Assembly (NCBI RefSeq): GCF_013009345.1
Contig: NZ_JABELE010000007.1
Location: 114,615 to 178,614, forward strand
Direction: 5' to 3'
From: Acinetobacter geminorum
Lineage (GTDB): Bacteria; Pseudomonadota; Gammaproteobacteria; Pseudomonadales; Moraxellaceae
DNA length: 64,000 nt
The position numbers and the translations under genes are program-made. Of this stretch, positions 8,780 to 17,678 are shown piece after piece. The notes under the pieces were generated by a model that did not search any database, was not told the origin of the DNA, and saw only the letters and a list, made by a program, of their open reading frames with translations. The stretch's first letter is position 1. Each line of letters starts with the position of its first letter.

Positions 8780-9952
8780 TTAGACTTCAATTGCGACAGC
8801 TGTAGCTTCACCACCACCGATACATAATGCAGCAACACCTTTCTTTTTACCAAGGCGTTTTAAAGCATAGATAAGAGAAAGAATAATTCTTGAGCCAGTT
8901 GCGCCAATTGGATGGCCTAAAGCACAAGCACCGCCATGTACATTTACTTTTGCTTCATCAATGCCGAGTTCATGAATCGGTGCCATTGCTACCATTGCAA
9001 AAGCTTCATTAATTTCCCAAGCATCTACTTCATCAACAGACCAGCCAGCGCGCTCAAGTACTTTCTGAATTGCACTAATCGGAGCAATGGTAAATTCGCT
9101 TGGATGTTGTGAGTGAGTAGAAGTTGCAACAATTTTTGCCAAAGTATTTAAACCATGACTTTGAGCATATTCTTCAGTGGTGAGTACTAACGCAGCAGCA
9201 CCATCAGAAATTGAGCTTGAGTTTGCAGCTGTAATTGTACCGTCCTTGCTAAAAGCAGGACGTAAAGTCGGAATTTTCTCAAGATTTGCTTTTAATGGTT
9301 GCTCATCTTGATCGATAACTTCGACACCCTTACGTGTTTTGACTTCAACAGGAACAATTTCTTCTTTGAAGTAACCTTCGGTAATGGCAGTTTGCGCTTT
9401 TTTAAGTGAAGAAATCGCAAAGTTATCCATTTGCTCACGGGTAAAGCCTTTGGTATTTGCCATGTCTTGAGCAAAAGAACCCATTAAACGGCCTGTTTCT
9501 GCATCTTCAAGGCCATCTAAAAACATATGGTCCTTAATCTCACCGTGACCCATACGGTAACCACCACGAGCTTTGGGTAAAATATAAGGCGCATTGGTCA
9601 TAGATTCCATACCACCAGCCACAATAATATTGGCACTGCCTGCTTTTAGAGTATCTGATGCCATTAACACCGCTTTCATGGCAGAGCCACAAAGTTTATT
9701 AATGGTGACAGCGCCGACATGATCAGGTACACCAGCTTTACGCATCGCCTGACGAGCAGGACCTTGGCCAATACCCGCACTTAATACGCAACCAAAAATA
9801 ACTTCATCTACTTGTTCAGGTTTAACACCTGCACGTTGGATCGATTCACGGATAACAGCAGCGCCAAGTTCTGGTGCAGTTAAAGCCGATAGGCTGCCTT
9901 GAAAACCGCCCATTGCAGTACGGCTACCTGAAACTATAACAATTGAACTCAT
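8780..9952 (-). CDS. atoB: Acetyl-CoA C-acetyltransferase (thiolase)
   Basis: Cleaves acetoacetyl-CoA with CoA to two acetyl-CoA, or the reverse. The 390 residues are usual for biosynthetic-type thiolases. Active-site nucleophile Cys88 lies in INKLCGSAMKAV, the NEAFA motif supplies the His/Asn loop, and the C-terminal CALGHPIGATGSRI and CIGGGEA segments carry the second catalytic Cys and His. It is the last gene of a minus-strand operon scoA/atoD-scoB/atoA-atoE-atoB, the final step of acetoacetate use. Nothing odd in length or motifs. Confidence 0.93.
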   Translation of the reverse strand: MSSIVIVSGSRTAMGGFQGSLSALTAPELGAAVIRESIQRAGVKPEQVDEVIFGCVLSAGIGQGPARQAMRKAGVPDHVGAVTINKLCGSAMKAVLMASDTLKAGSANIIVAGGMESMTNAPYILPKARGGYRMGHGEIKDHMFLDGLEDAETGRLMGSFAQDMANTKGFTREQMDNFAISSLKKAQTAITEGYFKEEIVPVEVKTRKGVEVIDQDEQPLKANLEKIPTLRPAFSKDGTITAANSSSISDGAAALVLTTEEYAQSHGLNTLAKIVATSTHSQHPSEFTIAPISAIQKVLERAGWSVDEVDAWEINEAFAMVAMAPIHELGIDEAKVNVHGGACALGHPIGATGSRIILSLIYALKRLGKKKGVAALCIGGGEATAVAIEV

Positions 9953-10017
9953 CTTAATATCTCTTATTAATGTATTTGCTAAATTTGCCTTTAGCCGAAA
10001 CTAAAGGCGCCGGTAAA

Positions 10018-11427
10018 TTAAAAAGTAGGTGGGGTATAGCTAAGCGTTCTTCCAAAGAACCATAATAAAAATAAAACTAACGGAAAATGCACAACGAGTT
10101 GAGTGACTGTAAAACCAATCACATCTTTTGCTTTTAGTTTTAGAATGCCTAACATTGGAAGCATAAAGAATGGATTAATTAAGTTCGGTAAAGCTTCGGC
10201 TGCATTATAAATTTGTACAGACCAGCCTAAATGAACTTTCAAATCATTGGCTGCTTGCATAACATATGGGGCTTCAATAATCCATTTTCCACCACCAGAC
10301 GGTACAAAGAACCCAAGAATCGCAGAGTAAATCCCCATCACGATTGCAAAGGTTTCTTTTGAAGCGATTGAAACGAAAAACTCAGCTATATAATGCGACA
10401 GCGATAAATCTTGACTGTTTAAAGCTTGCGTCATAATAAAAGCGATGCTTCCATAAAGTGGAAACTGAATTAAGATTCCTGATACAGCTGGAACTGCCTT
10501 TGAAACAGCATTTAAGAAGTTTCTTGGTGTTCCATGCAAGGCTAACCCAAGCATTAAAAACACAAAGTTGTATGTGTTTAAACTTGAAATAGCAATGATT
10601 GGATTGCTTTTTGAAAATTCAAAAAACATCCAGATTAAGCCTAATACGACCACAATAATCGTTAAGATAGGCGAGTTTTCTAACCAATCACCCGGACGCG
10701 TCGATTTTTCCTCATGTGGTTTGTCTTCTTCAAATTGAACATCAAAACTATCAATTGTTTTAACATTATTGCCTTTTGGAGCTGACCAGTAAGCGATTGC
10801 GATAGATACAATGACCAAAATAATGGTCATCGCAATTGATTGCCAAAGGAAAATCGTTTCGGTAAATGGAATAACCCCTGTTAGGTTATAAATTGACTCA
10901 GGTAAACTGGTTTTATTCGCTTGAAGCTGTGCTGCCGAAGAGCTAATTCCAAGTGCCCAAGTTGCTCCCATACCAATAATTGCCGCCGCCGCTGCTGCAC
11001 GGTAATCCATGTTCAGCTCTTTACGTTTTGCTAATGCAATCACTAAAAGTGCAGTAAGAATCGTACTTACTGCCCAATTGACTAATGAAATTAACAAGCT
11101 GACAGTTGCAACTAAAACAATAGCACCACGTCCAGAATTTGGAATACGTGCCATTTTTTGGATTAGGAATTTTACGGGCTTAGATACAGAAACGACATAA
11201 CCCACAATAATGAGCATCGTCATTTGCAGGGTAAAGGGAATAAGATTCCAGAAACCGTTACCGAAGGAAGTCGCGACATCGTGAATAGGTGCACCAATAC
11301 CTAAAGAGGCAACTGACACGATAATGACGCCAAGTAATGCAAAAATATATGAATCAGGAAACCATTTTTCAGACCAGTCACTAATCCGAAGGGCAAATCT
11401 TTCAAAAATTCCTTGTTGTTTTTCCAT
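10018..11427 (-). CDS. atoE: Short-chain fatty acid transporter, AtoE family
   Basis: Inner-membrane permease of 469 residues with about twelve hydrophobic helices, starting MEKQQGIFERFALRISDWSE, the usual AtoE N-terminus. Family motifs include SDWSEKWFPDSYIFAL, VNWAVSTILTAL and GFFVPSGGGKWIIEAPY. It is expected to import acetoacetate, butyrate or similar acids. It sits between the CoA-transferase genes and atoB with gaps of 117 and 65 bases, in one operon. The substrate is inferred from operon company. Confidence 0.88.
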   Translation of the reverse strand: MEKQQGIFERFALRISDWSEKWFPDSYIFALLGVIIVSVASLGIGAPIHDVATSFGNGFWNLIPFTLQMTMLIIVGYVVSVSKPVKFLIQKMARIPNSGRGAIVLVATVSLLISLVNWAVSTILTALLVIALAKRKELNMDYRAAAAAAIIGMGATWALGISSSAAQLQANKTSLPESIYNLTGVIPFTETIFLWQSIAMTIILVIVSIAIAYWSAPKGNNVKTIDSFDVQFEEDKPHEEKSTRPGDWLENSPILTIIVVVLGLIWMFFEFSKSNPIIAISSLNTYNFVFLMLGLALHGTPRNFLNAVSKAVPAVSGILIQFPLYGSIAFIMTQALNSQDLSLSHYIAEFFVSIASKETFAIVMGIYSAILGFFVPSGGGKWIIEAPYVMQAANDLKVHLGWSVQIYNAAEALPNLINPFFMLPMLGILKLKAKDVIGFTVTQLVVHFPLVLFLLWFFGRTLSYTPPTF

Positions 11428-11543
11428 AGCTGAAAAAATCCTTCTCGTTCTTATTTATAAACAGCACATCCGGTGCTTAAAAGGGCTAAGACTTAAGCTA
11501 ACTTTGTAACTTAAGTCTTATCTGGCTAACTAAAAATTAGAAT

Positions 11544-12185
11544 TTACGCAACTAAGGTTTTATAAAACTCGACACCTGTAGCAGCTTGAATCTGTTCAAG
11601 CGTGACATCTTTAGCAAGTTCAATGAGCTCTACACCTTGAGGTGTAATGTCCATTACGCCTAAGTCAGTAATGACGCGGTGAACCACACCTTTACCTGTT
11701 AAAGGTAGGCTACAGTTTTTCACGATCTTTGGCGTACCATCTTTTGCACAGTGTTCCATAAGCACTACAACTTTTTGGACACCAACAACCAAGTCCATTG
11801 CACCGCCCATACCTTTGACTTTCTTACCCGGAATCATCCAGTTCGCTAAGTCACCATTTTCGGAAACTTCCATTGCGCCTAAAATTGCAATGTTGACATG
11901 GCCACCGCGAATCATGGCAAAAGATTCTGAACTTGAGAAAAAAGCAGCACCAGGGCGAGCTGTAACAGTTTGTTTACCGGCGTTAATTAAATCGGCATCG
12001 ACAGTTTCTTCTGTCGGAAATTCACCAATACCTAATAGGCCATTCTCAGATTGAAGCCAAACATTAATATTTTCAGGAATATAATTAGCAACGAGGGTAG
12101 GTAAGCCAATACCTAAATTGACATAAAAACCGTCTTCAAGTTCTTTTGCAGCACGTTGTGCCATTTCATTACGTGACCAAGCCAT
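11544..12185 (-). CDS. atoA: 3-oxoacid (acetoacetate) CoA-transferase subunit B
   Basis: Beta subunit of a heterodimeric family I CoA-transferase that moves CoA from succinyl-CoA or acetyl-CoA to acetoacetate. The 213 residues begin WSRNEMAQRAAKELEDGFYVNLGIGLPT. The SENGLLGIG motif contains the catalytic glutamate that forms the glutamyl-CoA thioester. It starts one base after the alpha-subunit stop, so the two are translationally coupled. 3-Oxoadipate transferases (PcaIJ/CatIJ) are close relatives, but atoE and atoB next door favour acetoacetate. An alternative symbol is scoB. Confidence 0.9.
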   Translation of the reverse strand: MAWSRNEMAQRAAKELEDGFYVNLGIGLPTLVANYIPENINVWLQSENGLLGIGEFPTEETVDADLINAGKQTVTARPGAAFFSSSESFAMIRGGHVNIAILGAMEVSENGDLANWMIPGKKVKGMGGAMDLVVGVQKVVVLMEHCAKDGTPKIVKNCSLPLTGKGVVHRVITDLGVMDITPQGVELIELAKDVTLEQIQAATGVEFYKTLVA

Positions 12186-12186
12186 T

Positions 12187-12891
12187 TTATACTGCCTCCG
12201 TGCTTAAAGTTTTATGCTCAATACGTTTTTCAGGTGACGCATTAAGTACAATGCGGTTTACATAGATACCCGCTAAATGGATCTCATCTGGATCTAATTC
12301 ACCAATTTCAACAACCTGTTCAACTTCGGCGATTGTAATTTTGCCAGCCATCGCACATTCAGGGTTAAAATTCTGAGCAGTTTTACGGAATACTAAGTTA
12401 CCGGCCTTGTCTGCCTTATAGGCCTTAACAAGAGCTACATCTGCTGTTAAAGATTCTTCTAAAATGTAGTTTTTGCCATTAAAGGTACGTTCTTCCTTAC
12501 CATCAGCAATGAGTGTACCTACGCCAGTTTGTGTGTAGAATGCTGGAATTCCAGCACCTCCAGCACGTAACTTTTCTGCTAAGGTGCCTTGTGGGGTTAG
12601 TTCAACTTCTAATTCACCATTTAAATATTGGCGCTCGAACTCTTTGTTTTCACCAACATAAGAAGAGATCATTTTTTTGATCTGTTTGGTTTGAAGCAAT
12701 ATACCTAAACCAAAATCATCTACACCAGCGTTATTTGAAATACATGTGAGACCAGTCACACCACTTTGTTTAACTGCAACAATCAGGTTTTCTGGGATTC
12801 CACATAGACCAAAACCGCCTACGGCAAGTGTTTGATTATCTGCAATAACGTCTTTTATTGCTGCCTCTGCATTGGCATAAACTTTATTCAT
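12187..12891 (-). CDS. atoD: 3-oxoacid (acetoacetate) CoA-transferase subunit A
   Basis: Alpha subunit of the CoA-transferase, 234 residues. The GFGLCGIPENLI glycine-rich loop and the following LTCISNNAGVDDFGLG are typical of the SCOT alpha family. It is first in the operon, so the promoter should lie in the 120 bases upstream of 12891, in the gap to the LysR gene at 13137. An alternative symbol is scoA. Substrate assignment rests on the neighbouring ketone-body genes. Confidence 0.9.
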   Translation of the reverse strand: MNKVYANAEAAIKDVIADNQTLAVGGFGLCGIPENLIVAVKQSGVTGLTCISNNAGVDDFGLGILLQTKQIKKMISSYVGENKEFERQYLNGELEVELTPQGTLAEKLRAGGAGIPAFYTQTGVGTLIADGKEERTFNGKNYILEESLTADVALVKAYKADKAGNLVFRKTAQNFNPECAMAGKITIAEVEQVVEIGELDPDEIHLAGIYVNRIVLNASPEKRIEHKTLSTEAV

Positions 12892-13136
12892 TCTATTGTT
12901 ATCCTATATCCCTTAGTAATCTTAGTTTTAGCATCACATTTTGCGTTATAGAAGTTAATTTTTTTAAAGGATTAATGAGTATATTCAATGAATGCTATCA
13001 AATTAACAACAAAAAATTAGATGTATAGAATGCTAAAATCTTCATGAATTTGCATTAATGTATTGAAAGTTATAATAATTAATAAACTTGGTTTAAGCGT
13101 ATGCTTAGCACATCCTAAAATGCAGTCTTTAATTTT

Positions 13137-14018
13137 TTAAAATTTATATTGCACCAAAGCCTCAATAAATTGAGTCGAAATATTTGAAATTTCAAAATTC
13201 TTTTTATAAACAATTCCCACAGTTTTATGAATAGCTTCATCCTTTAATTCAATGAGGACGTTATGTTCTTTATCAATGTGTTTAGCAAAATGCCTTGGAA
13301 TCGCACTTACCCCAATTCCATAAGCAACGAAACTTGAGAGTGATGAAATTTGATGACATTCAACTTTTAAATCGAGCGTTATATTATTTCGCAAACAATT
13401 TTGTTCAACTAAATATCGAACAATTGAAGGTTTTTGCAAGGTCACGAATGGGTTTGAACAAAGCTCCGACCATGTAATAGAAGGTGATTGAGCAAGTGGG
13501 TGAGTCTTAGGTAATAGAGCTAAGAAATCTTCTTCAAACAAAGGTCTAAATTCTAAGCCTTCGGTGAGATCAGGTTCAAAGCAGATACCAAGCTCGAAAA
13601 TACCATCTTGTACTTTTTCTATAATGTTCTCGTTGGGAATATCGTGAATTGAAAAGTTAAGATTGGGATGAAGTTCTAAGAATTGATGAATCACCTCAGG
13701 CAAAATTGCATGAGTCACAAAGGGCATTGAAGCAATACTTAATGTTCCTCGATTGAGTTTAAAGCGTTGTTTAACGTCATTCTCCATTTCATCCCAATTG
13801 GCAAGTAACTTTTTAGCATAGGGAATGAGAGATTTGCCTTCCTGTGTAAGCTCAACTCGGCGTGTATTACGATTAAATAATTTTCCGCCTAATTCTTCTT
13901 CTAGGCTTTTGATAGTGAGGCTTAAAGCAGACTGGCTTAGATGTAACTCTAAGGAAGCATTGGCATAGTTGAGGGTACGCGCAAGAGCTAAAAAAGCTTT
14001 TAATTGTTTAAGCGTCAT
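13137..14018 (-). CDS. LysR-family regulator, likely of the ato operon
   Basis: Winged helix-turn-helix at residues ~1-60 (LKQLKAFLALARTLNYANASLELHLSQSALSLTIKSLEEELGGKLF) followed by an effector domain. The frame opens at 14045, but AAAGGAAAG lies directly before ATG 14018 (MTLKQLKAFLAL), the standard LysR start, so the 293-residue form is preferred. It lies 245 bases upstream of atoD on the same strand. Most LysR genes are divergent from their targets, so control of the ato operon is plausible but not shown. Confidence 0.87.
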   Translation of the reverse strand: MTLKQLKAFLALARTLNYANASLELHLSQSALSLTIKSLEEELGGKLFNRNTRRVELTQEGKSLIPYAKKLLANWDEMENDVKQRFKLNRGTLSIASMPFVTHAILPEVIHQFLELHPNLNFSIHDIPNENIIEKVQDGIFELGICFEPDLTEGLEFRPLFEEDFLALLPKTHPLAQSPSITWSELCSNPFVTLQKPSIVRYLVEQNCLRNNITLDLKVECHQISSLSSFVAYGIGVSAIPRHFAKHIDKEHNVLIELKDEAIHKTVGIVYKKNFEISNISTQFIEALVQYKF

Positions 14019-14045
14019 TTCTTTCCTTTGGATTGCCCAACTCAT

Positions 14046-14464
14046 CTAGAAGGGTAATTTATACGAAAATTTGTCTAATATGATGTTTTTTGAAAAAAAT
14101 TAAGAAAAAGAAATAAAGAGCAATAAGATGAGCTACTTCAGTAAATTTTCCCAACAGAACTCATCTGTGTTATTAGCAAAATATAGAGCCATTCCAACTA
14201 AATGAAAAAATAAATGACCTAACCAGATTGCTTGACGAGCAACTTTTAAGCCTTAATGAGTGAACGGCACTTTTATAATTTAGTTAGTAAGTATCAAAAG
14301 AATATATTAATTTTTACTATTTTGAGATAAGGCTTTATAAAAATCATATGAAAGGTTTGAACATGTCATTGCCATTGGTTTTTGATTCATTTGAGTAAGG
14401 CCTAAATTGAATATTTTTTACTATCAATTAAACTATCATTTTGTATATAAATTACTGTAATTAG
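14046..14464. other. Non-coding stretch with a possible reverse-strand gene remnant
   Basis: No intact gene. On the minus strand, 14252 to 14133 reads GLKVARQAIWLGHLFFHLVG and continues 18 residues to a stop, with stop codons just upstream. The composition is membrane-protein-like and could be the tail of a decayed gene, but it is too short to assign. Confidence 0.25.
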
Positions 14465-14932
14465 ATGGCTACAACTACACATAGTTCAATATATATTTCA
14501 CGTCCAAGTAATTACGAGGGAGATGGAACTGACGATAAAGAAGAATTTATTGAGACATGCAATATCCATTTTAAAGATATGTTTAAAGATCAAAAATCAA
14601 TCTCCACACTGTCTGAAATTGAAAAAAAATACTTTGAAAAGTGTGTTTCAGCTTCAAATGATAAATATGCTGCTGAGGAAGTTATTTATGATATTGGAGT
14701 TGGTTTTGCGGTACTAATTGTTTTGCTGGGTATAGGCTGGGGATTCTATGAGGCAAAAAAATCTTTAAATACCCCAATGATAATTAATCCCAAGGAAAAC
14801 ACTGAGAATGATACCAATGGAGACCATATCACTAACGGAGTCATCATAGTCCTTTTTTCCGTAATTATTGCTGCATTTATTTATCTAATTTTTAGTTTTG
14901 TTTCCGGAATATGGATATCAATTAAATATTAA
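14465..14932 (+). CDS. Hypothetical two-helix membrane protein
   Basis: 155 residues with a hydrophilic N-terminal ~75, a first membrane segment (VGFAVLIVLLGIGWGFYEA, ~77-95), a polar Asn/Asp-rich loop, and a second segment (VIIVLFSVIIAAFIYLIFSF, ~125-144). No signal peptide and no recognised family. There is no strong ribosome site before ATG 14465. It lies with debris and a lipoprotein gene in a patch that separates the ato operon from the hydroxybutyrate genes, suggesting acquired DNA. Confidence 0.5.
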   Translation: MATTTHSSIYISRPSNYEGDGTDDKEEFIETCNIHFKDMFKDQKSISTLSEIEKKYFEKCVSASNDKYAAEEVIYDIGVGFAVLIVLLGIGWGFYEAKKSLNTPMIINPKENTENDTNGDHITNGVIIVLFSVIIAAFIYLIFSFVSGIWISIKY

Positions 14933-14933
14933 A

Positions 14934-15149
14934 TTTTTCAGAGATATATGTGGGCTGGAAAAGGATAAGCCGATTAGTTCTAGTCTTGGTGTGGCAAAAT
15001 AAGTAGAAGATGAAGATAAGGTAAAGAAAATCACTATGGAGGTCGTGCAATCTTTTGTGGTCTCTATTGTAGGTATTGATGCATATCAAACATCTCATAT
15101 TGGTTCAATCAGTTCTAGTGTGTATGGAGTAGGGTGCTATATGAACTGA
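14934..15149 (+). pseudogene. Decayed gene fragment with one in-frame stop
   Basis: One frame reads RDICGLEKDKPISSSLGVAK, a TAA at 15000-15002, then VEDEDKVKKITMEVVQSF, VVSIVGIDAYQTSHIGS and ISSSVYGVGCYMN to a TGA at 15147. The even, non-repetitive composition on both sides of the stop looks like coding sequence broken by a point mutation, with the 5' part missing. Parent family not recognised. Confidence 0.4.
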
Positions 15150-15205
15150 TAGTTTTTTATTTTCTGAACTGTTAAGTTTTAGTCATAATTAAAAGGAGTA
15201 ATTTC

Positions 15206-15607
15206 ATGAAAAAGATAATTTCATTAAGCTTAATTTTTTCATTAAGTGGATGTGTAACCCCAACAACTCAAATCATTAATAATAAATTTAGTGAAGTACA
15301 ACCATCAATACCTTCGGTATCAGGTATATGGACGTTTTCGATCGACCCTAACATATCAACAATAAGACTTGACTCAGACGGTAATGGAATACTTTGTGAA
15401 GATACTAGCGGTCATATTGTATTAAACAAAGTTAAGTATGCAAATAATATGATTTACATTCAAAATGGTATGGTTCTAGAAGTTAGGTTACTTAACAAAG
15501 ATATACTCGAAGCGAGAACAATTTTAAGTGCCTCCACTTCAAATATGATCTACGAAGCCGATGATGACTTAAAGGCAGCTTCATTAAAGTGTGTCAAAGA
15601 GTTATAG
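15206..15607 (+). CDS. Small lipoprotein, unknown function
   Basis: 133 residues with a lipoprotein signal: MKKIISLSLIFSLSGC, lipobox LSGC with acylated Cys16. The mature part is a short beta-rich domain (VSGIWTFSIDPNISTIRLDSDGNG then VLNKVKYANNMIYIQNG) resembling small lipocalin-like or copy-number-unknown lipoproteins of Acinetobacter, but no named family is claimed. A strong ribosome site (AAAAGGAG) fixes the start at 15206. Two further cysteines (in GILCEDT and LKCVKEL) could form a disulfide. Confidence 0.65.
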   Translation: MKKIISLSLIFSLSGCVTPTTQIINNKFSEVQPSIPSVSGIWTFSIDPNISTIRLDSDGNGILCEDTSGHIVLNKVKYANNMIYIQNGMVLEVRLLNKDILEARTILSASTSNMIYEADDDLKAASLKCVKEL

Positions 15608-16223
15608 AGGCCTCTTTGTTATTAGCTATCATAGGCTTTTCCATGCAAGATAACATTAATAGTCATTAAACAAGCTAAGAGTTGTATTTTCATATAAGCT
15701 TTTTTCTTTACTTTTAATAAACCAAACGCCGTTTTTGAGTAAAGATGAGACTATTAAAAAACACGACTCTATATTCCTGTTCTAATCTTTTGATGATTAA
15801 GCTTCAAATTGATTTATTCAAATAAAGATAGAAAATTATCTGCGTAATATTTCAAAAGAATAAGATGAATTATATTTATCAAATTATTTTAAAAAATATA
15901 TTATTTAATTGTCTTTATTAAATAATGTAGAGATATTAATTTAATTTACTCAATAATTAATAAGTTTTATTAAAAAGTAATGGCTTTTAAAATGCTGGTA
16001 TTCTACCATTTAAATAATATAAGTCATTGTATTTTATTGTTATTTTAAAATTTAAATAAATTACATTGTTTTTAAATATTTTAGTGATATTTTATTTTTA
16101 AGCTCATTTACCTATTACCAATCATAGATGTTGTGATTTTTATCATTATAGGTTTGGGATAACCTAAATATCTTTTGGTAATTTTATTGAACCTAATATC
16201 TATTCTTTAGGGAGAAAGAATAT
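15608..16223. other. Intergenic region upstream of the GntP-type permease
   Basis: Strongly AT-rich. A minus-strand mini-frame at 15693-15622 (MKIQLLACLMTINVILHGKA, then three residues to stop) looks like a signal peptide cut short, possibly a remnant. Near the right end an 18-base palindrome (16149-16166) probably marks the permease promoter. Confidence 0.4.
16149..16166 (+). promoter_or_regulatory. Palindromic operator candidate upstream of permease-bdhA operon
   Basis: TAGGTT-TGGGAT-AACCTA, perfect 6-base arms, 58 bases before the permease start. It may bind one of the nearby regulators. Which one is unknown. Confidence 0.4.
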
Positions 16224-17645
16224 ATGTGGGAATTATTTGTAATTCTACTTTCACTTGGGCTGTTAATGTATACAGCTTACAAGGGCTTTTCTGTCATTCT
16301 CATGGCACCCATTTGTGCCTTACTTGCTGTTTTACTCATTAACCCAGCCAATGTCTTACCGTTTTATTCGGGTGTATTTATGCCCAAAATGGTGAACTTT
16401 ATTAAAGATTACTTTCTTGTGTTTTTGCTCGGGGCAATTTTCGGTAAAGTTGTTGAAATGTCAGGAATTGCTGAGTCTATTGCACGAACCATTGTGAGAT
16501 GGATTGGAGCAAAAAAAGCAATTTTAACCGTTGTATTGTTAGGTGCAATTTTAACATATAGCGGTGTAAGTTTATTTGTTGCTGTATTTGCCATTTATCC
16601 TTTTGCTAACCAGCTTTTTAGACAAGCAAACATTCCCAAACGCTTAATTCCGGGAACCATCGCGCTCGGTGCATTTACATTTACCATGGATGCTTTGCCG
16701 GGTACGCCACAAATACAGAACGTAATTCCAACTACATTCTTTGGCACCAATATTTATGCCGCACCCTTTCTAGGAATTATCGGTGCAATTTTTGTTCTAT
16801 GCATGGGTTTGGCTTACTTGGAATGGCGTCGCCGTGCAGCTGTAAAAGCTGGTGAGGGATACTCTGGTTTTGGTATAGATAATACGCCGTCTCAAGAGAT
16901 TGAAGCCGATATGAACTTGCAAAATAATGGAAGTACGGCTCGTCAGTTTTTAGCATTTGTACCCCTCATTCTTGTTGCTGTAATGAACAAATATTTGTCT
17001 AAAGCAATCAAAGAGTGGTATCCAAATGGCTTTGATTTTGCCGCAGTTGGTCTTGCTGATTACACCGTAGATGTTGCAAAAACTGGTGCAATCTGGGCGG
17101 TGGGCCTTGCGCTTATTGTCGGGATTATTTCTGCAATTTTATTTGATTATCAGCGTGTAGTGACGAACTTCAAAGAAGGCATTAATGCCAGTATTGGTGG
17201 TTCACTTTTAGCGGTGATGAATACAGCTTCTGAGTATGGTTTCGGTGCAATTATTGCGTCATTACCAGGCTTTGCCCTGATTAGCCATGCAATGAGCAGT
17301 ACCTTTACAAATCCTTTAGTGAATGGGGCTGTGACCACAACCGTTTTAGCAGGTATTACCGGTTCCGCTTCTGGTGGTATGAGTATCGCTTTAAGTGCCA
17401 TGGCTGAACAATATAACGCCGCGATTTTAGCCGCGGGTATTCCACCAGAAGTCATGCACCGTGTGGTTGCAATGGCATCGGGTGGTATGGATACCTTACC
17501 GCATAATGGTGCTGTTATCACTTTACTCGCTGTTACGGGTTTAACCCATAAACAGTCGTATAAAGATATTTTTGCAGTTACGGTAATTAAAACGGTAGCG
17601 GTATTTGTGGTGATTACGGTCTTTACCGTAACGGGTATTGTTTAA
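16224..17645 (+). CDS. GntP-family permease, probable 3-hydroxybutyrate or organic-acid uptake
   Basis: Inner-membrane transporter of 473 residues with about twelve hydrophobic segments, starting MWELFVILLSLGLLMYTAYKG. Family features include PKMVNFIKDYFLVFLLGAIFGKV, the loop FTMDALPGTPQIQNVIPTTF, and the late GITGSASGGMSIAL and SGGMDTLPHNGAVI motifs that line the substrate path in this superfamily. A good ribosome site (AGGGAGAAAG) precedes ATG 16224. The gene is 33 bases from the 3-hydroxybutyrate dehydrogenase gene and surely co-transcribed, so uptake of D-3-hydroxybutyrate is the best guess. Citrate or gluconate transport is the family alternative. Confidence 0.85.
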   Translation: MWELFVILLSLGLLMYTAYKGFSVILMAPICALLAVLLINPANVLPFYSGVFMPKMVNFIKDYFLVFLLGAIFGKVVEMSGIAESIARTIVRWIGAKKAILTVVLLGAILTYSGVSLFVAVFAIYPFANQLFRQANIPKRLIPGTIALGAFTFTMDALPGTPQIQNVIPTTFFGTNIYAAPFLGIIGAIFVLCMGLAYLEWRRRAAVKAGEGYSGFGIDNTPSQEIEADMNLQNNGSTARQFLAFVPLILVAVMNKYLSKAIKEWYPNGFDFAAVGLADYTVDVAKTGAIWAVGLALIVGIISAILFDYQRVVTNFKEGINASIGGSLLAVMNTASEYGFGAIIASLPGFALISHAMSSTFTNPLVNGAVTTTVLAGITGSASGGMSIALSAMAEQYNAAILAAGIPPEVMHRVVAMASGGMDTLPHNGAVITLLAVTGLTHKQSYKDIFAVTVIKTVAVFVVITVFTVTGIV

Positions 17646-17678
17646 GTCAGCACGTTATAAGTATTAAGGAGTAAATAA

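Noticed and set aside
16131..16146. Half CRP-like TGTGA-N6-TCATT upstream of the permease
   Set aside because: Right half matches only three of five bases. The adjacent TAGGTT palindrome is a better operator candidate.
17150..17521. 123-codon open frame on the minus strand
   Set aside because: Lies wholly inside the permease gene in antisense. Composition follows the coding strand's codon structure.
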